Shown in pieces: positions 1 through 7,284 of a stretch of DNA of 15,891 bases (positions within the stretch are counted from its first letter, which is position 1; the number at the start of each line of letters is the position of its first letter). A program made the translations under genes and the position numbers. The notes under the pieces were generated by a model. The model searched no databases and had not been told where the DNA came from. It was given only the letters and a program-made list of their open reading frames with translations. This DNA comes from an uncultured Gemmatimonadota bacterium (GTDB lineage Bacteria > Gemmatimonadota > Gemmatimonadetes > Gemmatimonadales > GWC2-71-9), in NCBI GenBank assembly GCA_946887295.1, contig CAMPKP010000072.1, forward strand, positions 1 through 15,891. Reading direction: 5' to 3'.

Positions 1-102
1 GGGGTTTCCGTTCCCTTGGTCCCTTCGGGGGGTTATTTATCACACGCGCCCCCGTTGGACCCGGGGGGGCGCGTCTCGGGGGGGGGGGGGGGGGGGGGGG
101 GG
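1..102. other. Unreliable contig-edge sequence
   Basis: The first hundred bases are dominated by homopolymers of G, C and T and end in a run of 25 G. They do not translate into anything that continues the ATP-grasp protein whose C-terminus is readable from about base 103. I take this as low-quality or misassembled sequence at the end of a contig. Long G runs are typical of no-signal base calls in two-colour sequencing chemistry, but that cause is inferred. Confidence 0.75.
78..102. repeat. Poly-G homopolymer (25 G)
   Basis: Twenty-five consecutive G residues directly precede the first recognisable codons of the ATP-grasp gene. Read through in frame they would give a glycine stretch that ATP-grasp enzymes do not have at this point. 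The run is more likely an artefact than a biological repeat. Confidence 0.9.
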
Positions 103-387
103 CTGCTCGGAGCCATCGAGCGGCGGTCCGACGGGTGGCGCACCAACATCTCGCGGGGTGGCCAGGCGCTGCCCGCCAGGCTGACCGACGGGTGGGCCTC
201 GCTGGCCGTCCGGGCGGCCGCGGCGGTCGGCGCGGAGTACGCCGGCGTCGACCTGCTCCCGTCGAGGGACGGCACGACCTATGTGCTCGAGGTGAACGGG
301 ATCCCCGGCTGGCGGGGACTCCAGGAGGCCACCGGGCTCGACGTCGCCGGGGCGCTGGTGGACCACCTCGCCCGGCGGGGGCCGTGA
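103..387 (+). CDS. ATP-grasp (RimK-like) amino acid ligase, C-terminal part
   Basis: The last 94 or so residues of an ATP-grasp ligase are readable; the N-terminus is lost in the poor sequence at the window edge. Visible signatures are the basic stretch ERRSDGWRTNISRGG, then AGVDLL, then the metal- and ATP-binding motif EVNGIPGW, which is characteristic of RimK-type ligases. Such enzymes use ATP to form an amide bond, commonly adding L-glutamate. In this setting it probably acts on a one-carbon cofactor: MfnD-like (tyramine/tyrosine-glutamate ligase for methanofuran) or MptN-like (glutamate addition to H4MPT) are both possible, and bacterial methylofuran carries a polyglutamate tail. Its TGA overlaps the GTG start of the next gene in the string GTGA, so the two are translationally coupled. 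Family confident, substrate unknown. Confidence 0.8.
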   Translation: MLGAIERRSDGWRTNISRGGQALPARLTDGWASLAVRAAAAVGAEYAGVDLLPSRDGTTYVLEVNGIPGWRGLQEATGLDVAGALVDHLARRGP

Positions 388-1229
388 CCGGGGAGGAAAT
401 CGCCGCCGCCGGGCAGCTCGCCTGCCTGCTCGAGGTCAGCGCGCCGAAGCCGGGCAACGTCTCGCCCGACCGCCACTTTCACGACACCCGCTACGAGGAT
501 TTCCTGGCGAGCGCGGTCGCCATCGGCCCCGCGCTCGCCGCCGCCGGTGAGCGGCCCCTCGGCACCACCATTCGCGCCGCGGTCGACGCGACTTCGCGCT
601 GGACCCGATCGAACACCAACCTCGGCATCGTGCTGCTGCTGGCGCCGCTGGCGCGCGCGGCCGCCCGCGAGGGCGGCGCCCTCCGGGAGCGGCTCGCCGC
701 GGTCCTCCATGAGACCACCGTCGCGGACGCGGAGGAGACGTACGCCGCGATCCGGCGGGCGCGGCCGGGCGGCCTGGGCGCCGCGACCGCCGAGGACGTC
801 GCCGCGGCACCGAGCGTGACGCTGCGCGACGCGATGGCACTCGCCGCCGACCGCGACGCGATCGCGCGGGAGTACACCACCCGGTTCGCGCTCACCTTCG
901 AGGTCGGCGCGCCGGCGCTGAGCCGCGCGAGGAGCCGGGGCCTGACCTGGTCCGAGGCCACGGTGGAGTGCTTCCTCGCGCTGCTCGCGGGCGTGCCCGA
1001 CACCCACATCGGGCGCAAGCTGGGGCGCCGGGAGGCGGAGCGGGTGACCGGCTGGGCGCGCGAGATCGTGGCGGCGGGCGGCATCGCCACCCCCGAGGGG
1101 AGGGCCGCCCTCGCGGCGCTCGACGCGGAGCTCCGCGATCCCCGCAACACGCGGAACCCCGGGGCCACGGCGGATCTGACCTGCGCCTCCTTGTTCGTCG
1201 TTATTATTGAGGGTGGCTGGGACCGCTGA
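384..1229 (+). CDS. CitG-like triphosphoribosyl-dephospho-CoA synthase family protein
   Basis: A 281-residue protein starting at a GTG that overlaps the previous stop codon. It has the family pattern near the N-terminus (APKPGNVSP at 20-28, then HFHD at 31-34), TNLGIVLLLAPLA at 78-90 and the C-terminal NPGATADLTCA at 258-268, as in CitG/MdcB proteins. True CitG makes 2'-(5''-triphosphoribosyl)-3'-dephospho-CoA from ATP and dephospho-CoA, releasing adenine, for the citrate lyase prosthetic group. No citrate lyase or malonate decarboxylase gene is nearby; relatives in H4MPT loci of methylotrophs point to another substrate. Because the chemistry transfers a phosphorylated ribose from ATP to a hydroxyl, it could attach the second ribose of methanopterin; that is inference. 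The 3' end lies 13 bases before the PTPS start. Confidence 0.85.
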   Translation: MTGEEIAAAGQLACLLEVSAPKPGNVSPDRHFHDTRYEDFLASAVAIGPALAAAGERPLGTTIRAAVDATSRWTRSNTNLGIVLLLAPLARAAAREGGALRERLAAVLHETTVADAEETYAAIRRARPGGLGAATAEDVAAAPSVTLRDAMALAADRDAIAREYTTRFALTFEVGAPALSRARSRGLTWSEATVECFLALLAGVPDTHIGRKLGRREAERVTGWAREIVAAGGIATPEGRAALAALDAELRDPRNTRNPGATADLTCASLFVVIIEGGWDR

Positions 1230-1242
1230 CGAGAGGATCGCC

Positions 1243-1746
1243 GTGTCGAGCAGCTTTCGCGTGCAGGTGAGCAAGGACTACCTGGTCTTCGCCTCCGCGC
1301 ACTTCATCACCTTCCGCGGCCACCAGTGTGAGACGCTGCACGGGCACAACTACCGCGTCGGCGTCGCGGTCGAAGGCTCGGTGGACGCCGAGACCCTGTT
1401 CGTCCTCGACTTCAGCGTGCTCAAGCAGATCACCCGCCGCCTGGTGGACGAGATCGATCACAAGGTGCTCCTGCCGAAGCTGAACCCCAAGCTCTCCTAC
1501 CGCGAGGACGGAAACCGTCTCGCCGTGGACTACTTCGGCGAGCCGACGTACGTATTCCCCCGCACCGACTGCGCTCTTCTCCCGATCCCCAACAGCACCG
1601 CGGAGATGCTCGCTCAATACCTGGGCACCCGGGTGCGCGACGAGCTGAGCCGGGGCGGCTATCGGCACCTCACCCGGCTGGAGGTCGAGGTGGAGGAGAA
1701 CTACGGGCAGTCGGCGACCTACAGCGAGGTACTGGCCTCGGACTGA
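1243..1746 (+). CDS. 6-pyruvoyl-tetrahydropterin synthase / QueD-like protein
   Basis: A 167-residue PTPS-fold protein. Zinc-ligand histidines are visible as His20 (FASAHF) and His33/His35 (LHGHNY), with the catalytic-type Cys29 four residues before HGH. At 167 residues it is longer than typical QueD (about 120), with extra sequence around residues 85-115. I chose GTG at 1243 because GAGAGG lies six bases upstream and the PTPS homology begins right after it; an in-frame TTG at 1207 would add 12 unrelated residues and overlap the CitG-like gene. PTPS-fold enzymes act on dihydroneopterin triphosphate or related pterins. Here the likely role is in making the pterin half of H4MPT, or shaping its side chain, rather than queuosine. 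The 3' end overlaps the convergent HisA-like gene by 28 bases. Confidence 0.88.
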   Translation: MSSSFRVQVSKDYLVFASAHFITFRGHQCETLHGHNYRVGVAVEGSVDAETLFVLDFSVLKQITRRLVDEIDHKVLLPKLNPKLSYREDGNRLAVDYFGEPTYVFPRTDCALLPIPNSTAEMLAQYLGTRVRDELSRGGYRHLTRLEVEVEENYGQSATYSEVLASD

Positions 1747-2510
1747 GGTGGGGCAGACGGGGCGGCCAGCGCCGCCGCGTCGGCGGCGCCGATCCGCCCG
1801 GTGTGGAGGGCCGTCGCGACCAGCACTCCGTCGCAGCCGGTGTCGCGGATGAGGTCGAGATGGTGCCGGGTGCCGACACCCCCGCCCGCCAGGAGCCGCT
1901 CGGACGGAAAGCGCCGCCGAAGCTCCGCCAGCAGCGACAGGTCCGCGCCGCCGCCGGTTCCCACCCGCCCCACGTCCAGCACGACCAGCGACCGCACTCC
2001 GGATTGCACCGCACGGTCCGCCAGCATCACGGGGTCGGCCCCGGCGAGTATCCCTGCGTGATCAGGGTGGAGCACCGGGCGGCCGTTCCGCAGGTCGAGG
2101 CTGAACGCGACACGCTCCGCGCCCGCCGTGGAGACGATGGCGGACAGATCACCGAAGCCGCGGAGCGTCTCCAGTCCGACGATCACCCGGGCGGCGCCGA
2201 GCGAGAGCAGATCGAGGGCGCCCTGCGCGTCATGGATGCCGGCGTCCAGCGACAGCACGCAGGGCGCCGCCGCGCCCGCCAGGTCCCTGAGGACCTCGCG
2301 CTGGACCGCGCCGCCCTGGATGGCGTCCAGGTCGGCCACGTAGCATTCGCAGGCGCCCAGGAGATCGCGGTAGGCTTGGACCAGGGCCAGAGGGTTGCCG
2401 GGGACACCTGAGGTGAGCACCGACGGCCCCGGCCGGTACCTCGCGCGGTCCCCCGCCCTGGCCTGGACGGCGATGCCGCGCGCCAGATCGAGCACCGGGA
2501 TGAGCTGCAT
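1719..2510 (-). CDS. HisA/HisF-related TIM-barrel protein of H4MPT loci
   Basis: A 263-residue (beta/alpha)8 protein of the HisA/HisF superfamily. The start MQLIPVLDL places an aspartate at position 8, as in HisA; a second strand aspartate (FSLDLRNG, Asp139) matches the other catalytic aspartate region. LDVGRVGTGGG (179-189) and LLAGGGVG (206-213) resemble the two phosphate-binding loops. Codons open further upstream give unrelated sequence, so ATG at 2510 is preferred. No other histidine genes are present, so it is unlikely to be the true HisA; a HisA/F-related subfamily is known beside H4MPT genes in archaea and methylotrophs. Its reaction is unassigned; a phosphosugar-containing intermediate is plausible. 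It is transcribed opposite to its neighbours, overlapping PTPS tail-to-tail and mfnF head-to-head. Confidence 0.85.
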   Translation of the reverse strand: MQLIPVLDLARGIAVQARAGDRARYRPGPSVLTSGVPGNPLALVQAYRDLLGACECYVADLDAIQGGAVQREVLRDLAGAAAPCVLSLDAGIHDAQGALDLLSLGAARVIVGLETLRGFGDLSAIVSTAGAERVAFSLDLRNGRPVLHPDHAGILAGADPVMLADRAVQSGVRSLVVLDVGRVGTGGGADLSLLAELRRRFPSERLLAGGGVGTRHHLDLIRDTGCDGVLVATALHTGRIGAADAAALAAPSAPPQSEASTSL

Positions 2511-3582
2511 GACCCATTCTATCCATGCCGGTCCGCCGGCGACCAGCCCGAGCCGCACGGCAGTGCTCGGCTGGGACATCGGCGGAGCGAACACCAAGGC
2601 CGCACTGGTCGTCGTCGACCACGGGCTGCCGTCGGTCGCGGGCGCGGTGTCGGCGCCGCTGGAGATGGCGCGAGACTCGGCGACGCTGGTGCCGACGCTC
2701 CAGCGGCTCGCGGAGCGGCTCGGGGATGGGGCTGTCACCCATGCGGTGACGATGACGGCCGAGCTCTCCCGGACCTTCCGCACCAAGCGGGAGGGCGTCG
2801 GATTCGTGCTCGATGCGCTCGACACGGCGTTCCCGGCGAGCCGCGTGCGGGTCTACGGTGTGGACGGCCGCTTCCTCGACACGACCGAGGCCCGGCATCG
2901 CCCGCTCGACGTCGGCGCGGCGAACTGGGCGGCGACCGCCCGATTCGTGGGGCGGCAGATCTCCGACTGCCTCCTGGTCGACATCGGAACCACTTCCACC
3001 GACGTCATTCCCATCGTGGCCGGCGAGCCCGCCGCGGCCGGCCGCAGCGACCCCGAGCGCCTGCTGAGCGGGGAGCTGGTGTACTCCGGCGCCCTTCGCA
3101 CCCCGGTCGAGACGGTCTCGCGCACGGTGCCGCTCTGGGGCGGCCACTGTCCGCTCGCCGCCGAGGGGTTCGCGCTGATGGGCGACGTGTACCTCTGGCT
3201 CGGCGCGCTGGACGCCCGGGATTACACCGTGCCGACGCCGGACGCCCGGCCGGCGACCCGCGAGTTCGCCGGCGAGCGGCTGGCCCGGGCGGTCTGCGCC
3301 GACGCGGAGATGCTGGACGAGGACGCGGTCGGGACCATCGCGCGCGCGCTGGCCGAGGCGCAGGTCTCGTCGGTGGCCGACGCGATGCGGCGGGTGCGCG
3401 CGCGGCATCCTGGTCTCGGTGCGGTCGTGGTGGCGGGACTCGGCGACTTCATCGCGGCGGAAGCCGGCGCCCGCCTCGGGCTCGACGTCATACCGCTGGC
3501 CGACCGGATCGGCGATGCTGCCCGGGCGGCCCCGGCGGCGGCGGTCGCCTGGCTGCTGGTCGAGGCGGCCGCCACGGCATGA
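2509..3582 (+). CDS. mfnF: MfnF-type methanofuran synthase (H4MPT-linked C1 transfer pathway protein)
   Basis: A 357-residue protein of the hydantoinase/oxoprolinase-like ASKHA fold. It shows the first phosphate-binding loop GWDIGGANTKAA (21-32), the conserved TMTAELSRTF (81-90), the second loop DIGTTSTDVIPI (158-169) and LVYSGALRTPV (190-200). This is the family long annotated as a probable H4MPT-linked C1 transfer pathway protein. In Methanocaldococcus the member MfnF (MJ0840) joins the aminomethylfuran diphosphate to gamma-glutamyltyramine to form the methanofuran core. ATG at 2509 is my start choice; GTG at 2563, just before the first loop, is a serious alternative. The stop overlaps the mfnE start (ATGA), matching the pathway order in which MfnE makes the substrate of MfnF. 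No promoter-sized gap separates it from the divergent HisA-like gene. Confidence 0.88.
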   Translation: MTHSIHAGPPATSPSRTAVLGWDIGGANTKAALVVVDHGLPSVAGAVSAPLEMARDSATLVPTLQRLAERLGDGAVTHAVTMTAELSRTFRTKREGVGFVLDALDTAFPASRVRVYGVDGRFLDTTEARHRPLDVGAANWAATARFVGRQISDCLLVDIGTTSTDVIPIVAGEPAAAGRSDPERLLSGELVYSGALRTPVETVSRTVPLWGGHCPLAAEGFALMGDVYLWLGALDARDYTVPTPDARPATREFAGERLARAVCADAEMLDEDAVGTIARALAEAQVSSVADAMRRVRARHPGLGAVVVAGLGDFIAAEAGARLGLDVIPLADRIGDAARAAPAAAVAWLLVEAAATA

Positions 3583-4124
3583 CCCCGGTCGTCGTCAAGA
3601 TCGGCGGCGGGCTGCTCGGCGTGCCCGGCGCGCTGGAGGCGGTCTGCGCGAGGGTCGCCGCGATGGCGGAGCGGGAGGCGGTCGTCGTGGTACCGGGCGG
3701 CGGTCTCTTCGCGGACCTGGTTCGGGAGCTCGACCGCGACCTCTCCCTGTCGGCCGACGCGGCCCACTGGATGGCGATTCTCGCCATGGACCAATACGCC
3801 CACCTGCTGGCCGAGCGCATCGAGGGCTCGATCCTGGTCGAGGAGTCCGGCGCGGTCATGGACGCCCTGGCCGCCGGCCGGGCCGCGGTGCTGGCGCCAT
3901 CCCGCTGGCTTCGCGCCGCGGACCCGCTGCCGCACAGCTGGGACGCCACCAGCGACAGCGTGGCCGCGTTCGTCGCGGGTGCGCTCGATGCGCGCCGCCT
4001 GGTACTGGTGAAGCCGGCGAACGTCGGGGAGGAGGGAGTGGACCGGTGCTTCGCGGCGGTGGTGCCGGCAGGGCTCGAGGTCCGCGTCGAGGCCTGGGAT
4101 CGCTTCGCGGAGTCGGCGGGCTAG
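3579..4124 (+). CDS. mfnE: MfnE-like amino acid kinase family protein (aminomethylfuran phosphate kinase)
   Basis: A 181-residue amino acid kinase-fold protein. VVKIGGG (5-11, Lys7) is the nucleotide-phosphate loop, VPGGGLFAD (38-46) the substrate-side glycine loop, and SWDATSDSVAA (120-130) and VLVKPANVG (142-150) the later conserved nucleotide-site segments. It is shorter than ordinary amino acid kinases (about 220-260). MfnE of methanogens phosphorylates [5-(aminomethyl)furan-3-yl]methyl phosphate to the diphosphate used by MfnF. Coupling to mfnF through an ATGA overlap strongly supports the same role. The start at 3579 follows from that overlap and from the motif beginning at residue 3. 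The gene ends four bases before the convergent GGDEF-EAL gene, with no visible terminator between them. Confidence 0.87.
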   Translation: MTPVVVKIGGGLLGVPGALEAVCARVAAMAEREAVVVVPGGGLFADLVRELDRDLSLSADAAHWMAILAMDQYAHLLAERIEGSILVEESGAVMDALAAGRAAVLAPSRWLRAADPLPHSWDATSDSVAAFVAGALDARRLVLVKPANVGEEGVDRCFAAVVPAGLEVRVEAWDRFAESAG

Positions 4125-4128
4125 GCGG

Positions 4129-7059
4129 TCACGCCGCCCCCGCTGAGCGCGCGCGCCGGAGCGCCGGCTTGGCGCCGGTCCGCCTCGCCGCGAGCACCTC
4201 GGCCAAGCGCTCGGCGGTGACCGGACGGCTGAAGAAATAGCCCTGCATGTCGTCACACCCCTGCTCCCGCAACAGTCTCACGTGTGCTTCCGTCTCGACG
4301 CCTTCGGCGGTGACCGTGAGGCCCAGGGCGTGGCCCAGCGCGATGATGGCGGTGGAGATCGCCGCGTCGTCGGGATCGCTGGTGATCTCGCGGATGAAGG
4401 CCCGGTCGATCTTGAGAGTGTCGAGCGGGAAGTGCTTGAGGTAGCTGAAGGACGAGTATCCCGTGCCGAAGTCGTCCACCGAGAGGTGGAGACCCATGGC
4501 GCGCAGGGCGTGCAGCGTGTCGGCCCCTTCCTTCTGGTGATTCACCAGCACCGTCTCGGTCAGCTCCAGTCCCAGATAGCGGGACTCCAGCCCCGTCGCG
4601 TGGAGGATCCGGTCGACCGTGTCGGTCATGCCCCGGGTGAGCTGCCGGCTGGAGAGGTTCACCACGACCCGGATCGGTGCCAGGCCCATGCGCTGCCACG
4701 CGAGGTTCTGGGCGCAGGCGGTGCGCATCACCCATTCGCCCAGCGGCACGATGAGGCCGTTCTCCTCCGCCAACGCGATGAACTCCGAGGGCAGCAGGAG
4801 CCCCAGATCCGGGTGGCGCCAGCGGACCAGCGCCTCCGCGGCGACCGTGATCCCGCTGCCGGCCTCCACGATCGGCTGGTAATGCACCTCGAACTCCTCC
4901 CGCTCCAGCGCGCGGCGGAGCGAGTTCTCCAGGGTGAGCCGCTGGAGCGCCGTCGCGTTCATGGAGCGCGAGTAGGCCTGGTAGCTGTTGCCCCCCTGCT
5001 CCTTCGCCTTGTACATCGCGGTGTCGGCGTGCATCAGCAGCGTCTCGAGGTCGTTCCCGTCGAAGGGATAGATCGCGATCCCGATGCTGGCGTTCACGAA
5101 GATCTCGTGGCCCTCGATCCGGAACGGATGCGCGAGGCTCGACAGGATGCGGCGGGCGAGCTTTCCGGCGTCCTCCGGATCGGCCAGCCCCGGCATGATG
5201 ACGGTGAACTCGTCTCCGCCGAGCCGGGCCACCTCGGCATCGACCGCATCGCTCGCCGGACCGACTTCGTCGGCCCGGTCCCGGCAGGAGGCGCGGAGCC
5301 TCGCCGCGACCTGCTGCAGCAGGTGGTCCCCCGCCTCGTGGCCCAGGGTGTCGTTGATGCGGCTGAAGTGGTCGAGGTCGATGAAGAAGGCGGCGACCAG
5401 ACTCTCCGTCCGATTGGCCAGGTCCAGCGCGCGGGCCAGGCGCTCCTTGTACGAGAGCCGGTTGGGGAGGCCGGTGAGGCTGTCGTAGTAGGCCAGGCTG
5501 CGCACCTGCTCGAGCATCCGGGCATTCGCCAGCGCCACCGCCGCCTGGTCGGCGAGCCGCCGAACCTGGAGCCGGGCATCGCTGTCCGCCGTCTCTTCGG
5601 GGCGGGCCGCCAGCGCGATGACTCCCACCAGATGGCTCTGGAAGCGGAGGGGGAGCACGAAGAAGGACTCGCCGCCCAGCTCCGCGAGTGGCGCGAGGTA
5701 TGGCGGGAGGCGCTCGCCCGTCATCGGCGCGAGGCCGGCGGCGTCCGGGCCTTCGAGCAGCGCCTGGACGTGCTCCGAGCGGAGATCCACCCGGACATGC
5801 GCCCGCTCGCCGGTGGCGAAATCGTGGACCAGGCTCGGGAGCGACTTGGTGCCGTCCGGTGCCATCAGCGTCACGCACACGGCGCCGCAGGGATATACGT
5901 CGGGCAGCCGGGCGAGCAGCGTGGCCACGATCTCCGCCGCGCTCGTGGCGGACAGCACCGCCCGATCGATCTCGGCCGCGGTGGCCAGCGCCTGGAACTG
6001 CCGGTCCAGCCGGGCCGCCATGGCGTTGAACGATGCGCCGAGCTCCTCGAACTCGTCCCGGCTCCTGATGGAGACGCGGCTTCCGAAATCCCGCTCGGCG
6101 ATGCGCCGGGTGCCCTCCTGCAGCTCCCGCAGCGGAATCAGGCTTCGGCGGATGCGGTGCACGCTCAGCAGCAGCACCAGTCCGGTGGACACCAGCACGA
6201 TCACGAACAGGGTGTTCGCGAACCGGACGACCGGCCCGAGGACCTCCTTCTTCGAGTGGCTCAGCGTCAGGCTCCACGTAGGAGCGGAAAAGACCTCGTC
6301 GAGCAGGATCGGCCAGCGGGAGGAGACGTACGGCTGGCGGTCGAGCCGCGCCAGGGAATCGGCGTCCGGCCGGGCATCGAGGCCCAGCGTCTGGAAGGAG
6401 GAGTGGACGCCCGCCACCGAGCTCATGAGGACGTGGCCGCTGTCGTCGGTCACCGTGAGGATCGTGCCGGAGGCGATCAGGCTCTGATCGAAGGTGGCCC
6501 ACAGGTAGTCGGCATCGATCTCACCGACCAGCAGGCCGGCGACCCGCTCCCTGGGGCCGCCGATGCGCCGGACCATGTAGGTCCGCGCGGGCCCTGCGTC
6601 CGCGAGCTTCGCCACGATCAGCGGCAGGCCCTCCGCGAGATCGGCCATCTGGCGCGGGCTGAGCCGCGGCAGCTCGGCGCGACGGCCGGCCAGCCTAATC
6701 CGGGTGCTGTCGCTCCCCACGAACTCGAGCGCCGCGAAGCGCTTCGCTGCAGCCGGACCGATCCCGGAAGCCGCGGCCGCACTCGGGTCCCCCCCTGCCG
6801 GAGCACGCCGAATGGCCTCCGGGGAGATGCTCTTGAGCATGGCGTCGAGCAGGAGCAGACGCTCGAAGATCGCCGCGCCGAATGTCTTGCTCGCCTGGTG
6901 GAGTCTGGTCTCGCTCTGGCCGACGAGGTACCGGGTGACGTGCCGGTAGGAAACCGTCGCCACCACGGCCGTGGGCACGACGGCGCATCCGACGAAGAGG
7001 AGGAGGAGGCGCCGGCCGAATCTGCTTCTCAGGGGCCCGTAGTGGCGCGACAGATTCAT
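4129..7059 (-). CDS. Membrane-anchored HAMP-GAF-GGDEF-EAL cyclic-di-GMP enzyme
   Basis: A 976-residue inner-membrane signalling protein. One membrane segment lies near residues 17-38 and another near 281-301, enclosing a roughly 240-residue extracytoplasmic sensor region of Cache-like size. HAMP follows (about 300-355), then a GAF-like domain (about 370-520), a GGDEF domain with intact GGDEF at 614-618, and an EAL domain with EAL at 742-744. EAL catalytic features are present: VNLSSRQL, ELTE, DDFGTGYSS, KIDRAFI, AEGVET and the Gln of MQGYFF. The allosteric RxxD inhibitory motif expected before GGDEF is absent (AVDA there). Both cyclase and phosphodiesterase activity are therefore possible. 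It has no obvious link to cofactor synthesis. A weak sigma-54-like site lies upstream on the same strand. Confidence 0.95.
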   Translation of the reverse strand: MNLSRHYGPLRSRFGRRLLLLFVGCAVVPTAVVATVSYRHVTRYLVGQSETRLHQASKTFGAAIFERLLLLDAMLKSISPEAIRRAPAGGDPSAAAASGIGPAAAKRFAALEFVGSDSTRIRLAGRRAELPRLSPRQMADLAEGLPLIVAKLADAGPARTYMVRRIGGPRERVAGLLVGEIDADYLWATFDQSLIASGTILTVTDDSGHVLMSSVAGVHSSFQTLGLDARPDADSLARLDRQPYVSSRWPILLDEVFSAPTWSLTLSHSKKEVLGPVVRFANTLFVIVLVSTGLVLLLSVHRIRRSLIPLRELQEGTRRIAERDFGSRVSIRSRDEFEELGASFNAMAARLDRQFQALATAAEIDRAVLSATSAAEIVATLLARLPDVYPCGAVCVTLMAPDGTKSLPSLVHDFATGERAHVRVDLRSEHVQALLEGPDAAGLAPMTGERLPPYLAPLAELGGESFFVLPLRFQSHLVGVIALAARPEETADSDARLQVRRLADQAAVALANARMLEQVRSLAYYDSLTGLPNRLSYKERLARALDLANRTESLVAAFFIDLDHFSRINDTLGHEAGDHLLQQVAARLRASCRDRADEVGPASDAVDAEVARLGGDEFTVIMPGLADPEDAGKLARRILSSLAHPFRIEGHEIFVNASIGIAIYPFDGNDLETLLMHADTAMYKAKEQGGNSYQAYSRSMNATALQRLTLENSLRRALEREEFEVHYQPIVEAGSGITVAAEALVRWRHPDLGLLLPSEFIALAEENGLIVPLGEWVMRTACAQNLAWQRMGLAPIRVVVNLSSRQLTRGMTDTVDRILHATGLESRYLGLELTETVLVNHQKEGADTLHALRAMGLHLSVDDFGTGYSSFSYLKHFPLDTLKIDRAFIREITSDPDDAAISTAIIALGHALGLTVTAEGVETEAHVRLLREQGCDDMQGYFFSRPVTAERLAEVLAARRTGAKPALRRARSAGAA

Positions 7060-7142
7060 GTCCGTGGGATCGATGTCCCGGCTGGGCCGATGTGTCCTGG
7101 GTGCGGACGCGGTGGCGTCCCGAGGTCGTAGCCGGTTGCCGA

Positions 7143-7158
7143 GGCAATACTTATGCCC
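7143..7158 (-). promoter_or_regulatory. Possible sigma-54 promoter for the GGDEF-EAL gene
   Basis: Read on the minus strand this site is GGGCATAAGTATTGCC. It has the GG-N10-GC spacing of a -24/-12 promoter and matches TTGC at -12, with a weaker -24 element. It lies about 85 bases upstream of the ATG at 7059. No enhancer-binding-protein site was identified, and a chance match cannot be excluded. Confidence 0.3.
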
Positions 7159-7247
7159 CTTGTGGCGGGGTTCCTAGCTCCTCTGGCTGCTGGCGCTTGG
7201 GAGCCTCGGGCGGGGGCCGCCACGCCGGCCGGCCTCGCGTTCTGCCA

Positions 7248-7260
7248 ATCGGCGGCCGAT
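7248..7260. repeat. Short inverted repeat downstream of mfnB
   Basis: ATCGG-CGG-CCGAT forms a 5-bp stem with a 3-base loop, about 25 bases past the mfnB stop. It has no T-tract on the mfnB side, so a terminator role is weak. Confidence 0.25.
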
Positions 7261-7284
7261 GGGCTCCGGCGTGTGAGCGGCCTC

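Noticed and set aside
4282..7131. 949-codon open frame opposite the GGDEF-EAL gene
   Set aside because: It is the antisense shadow of a gene whose domains are clear on the minus strand; its translation is Arg/Gly/Glu-rich without any domain.
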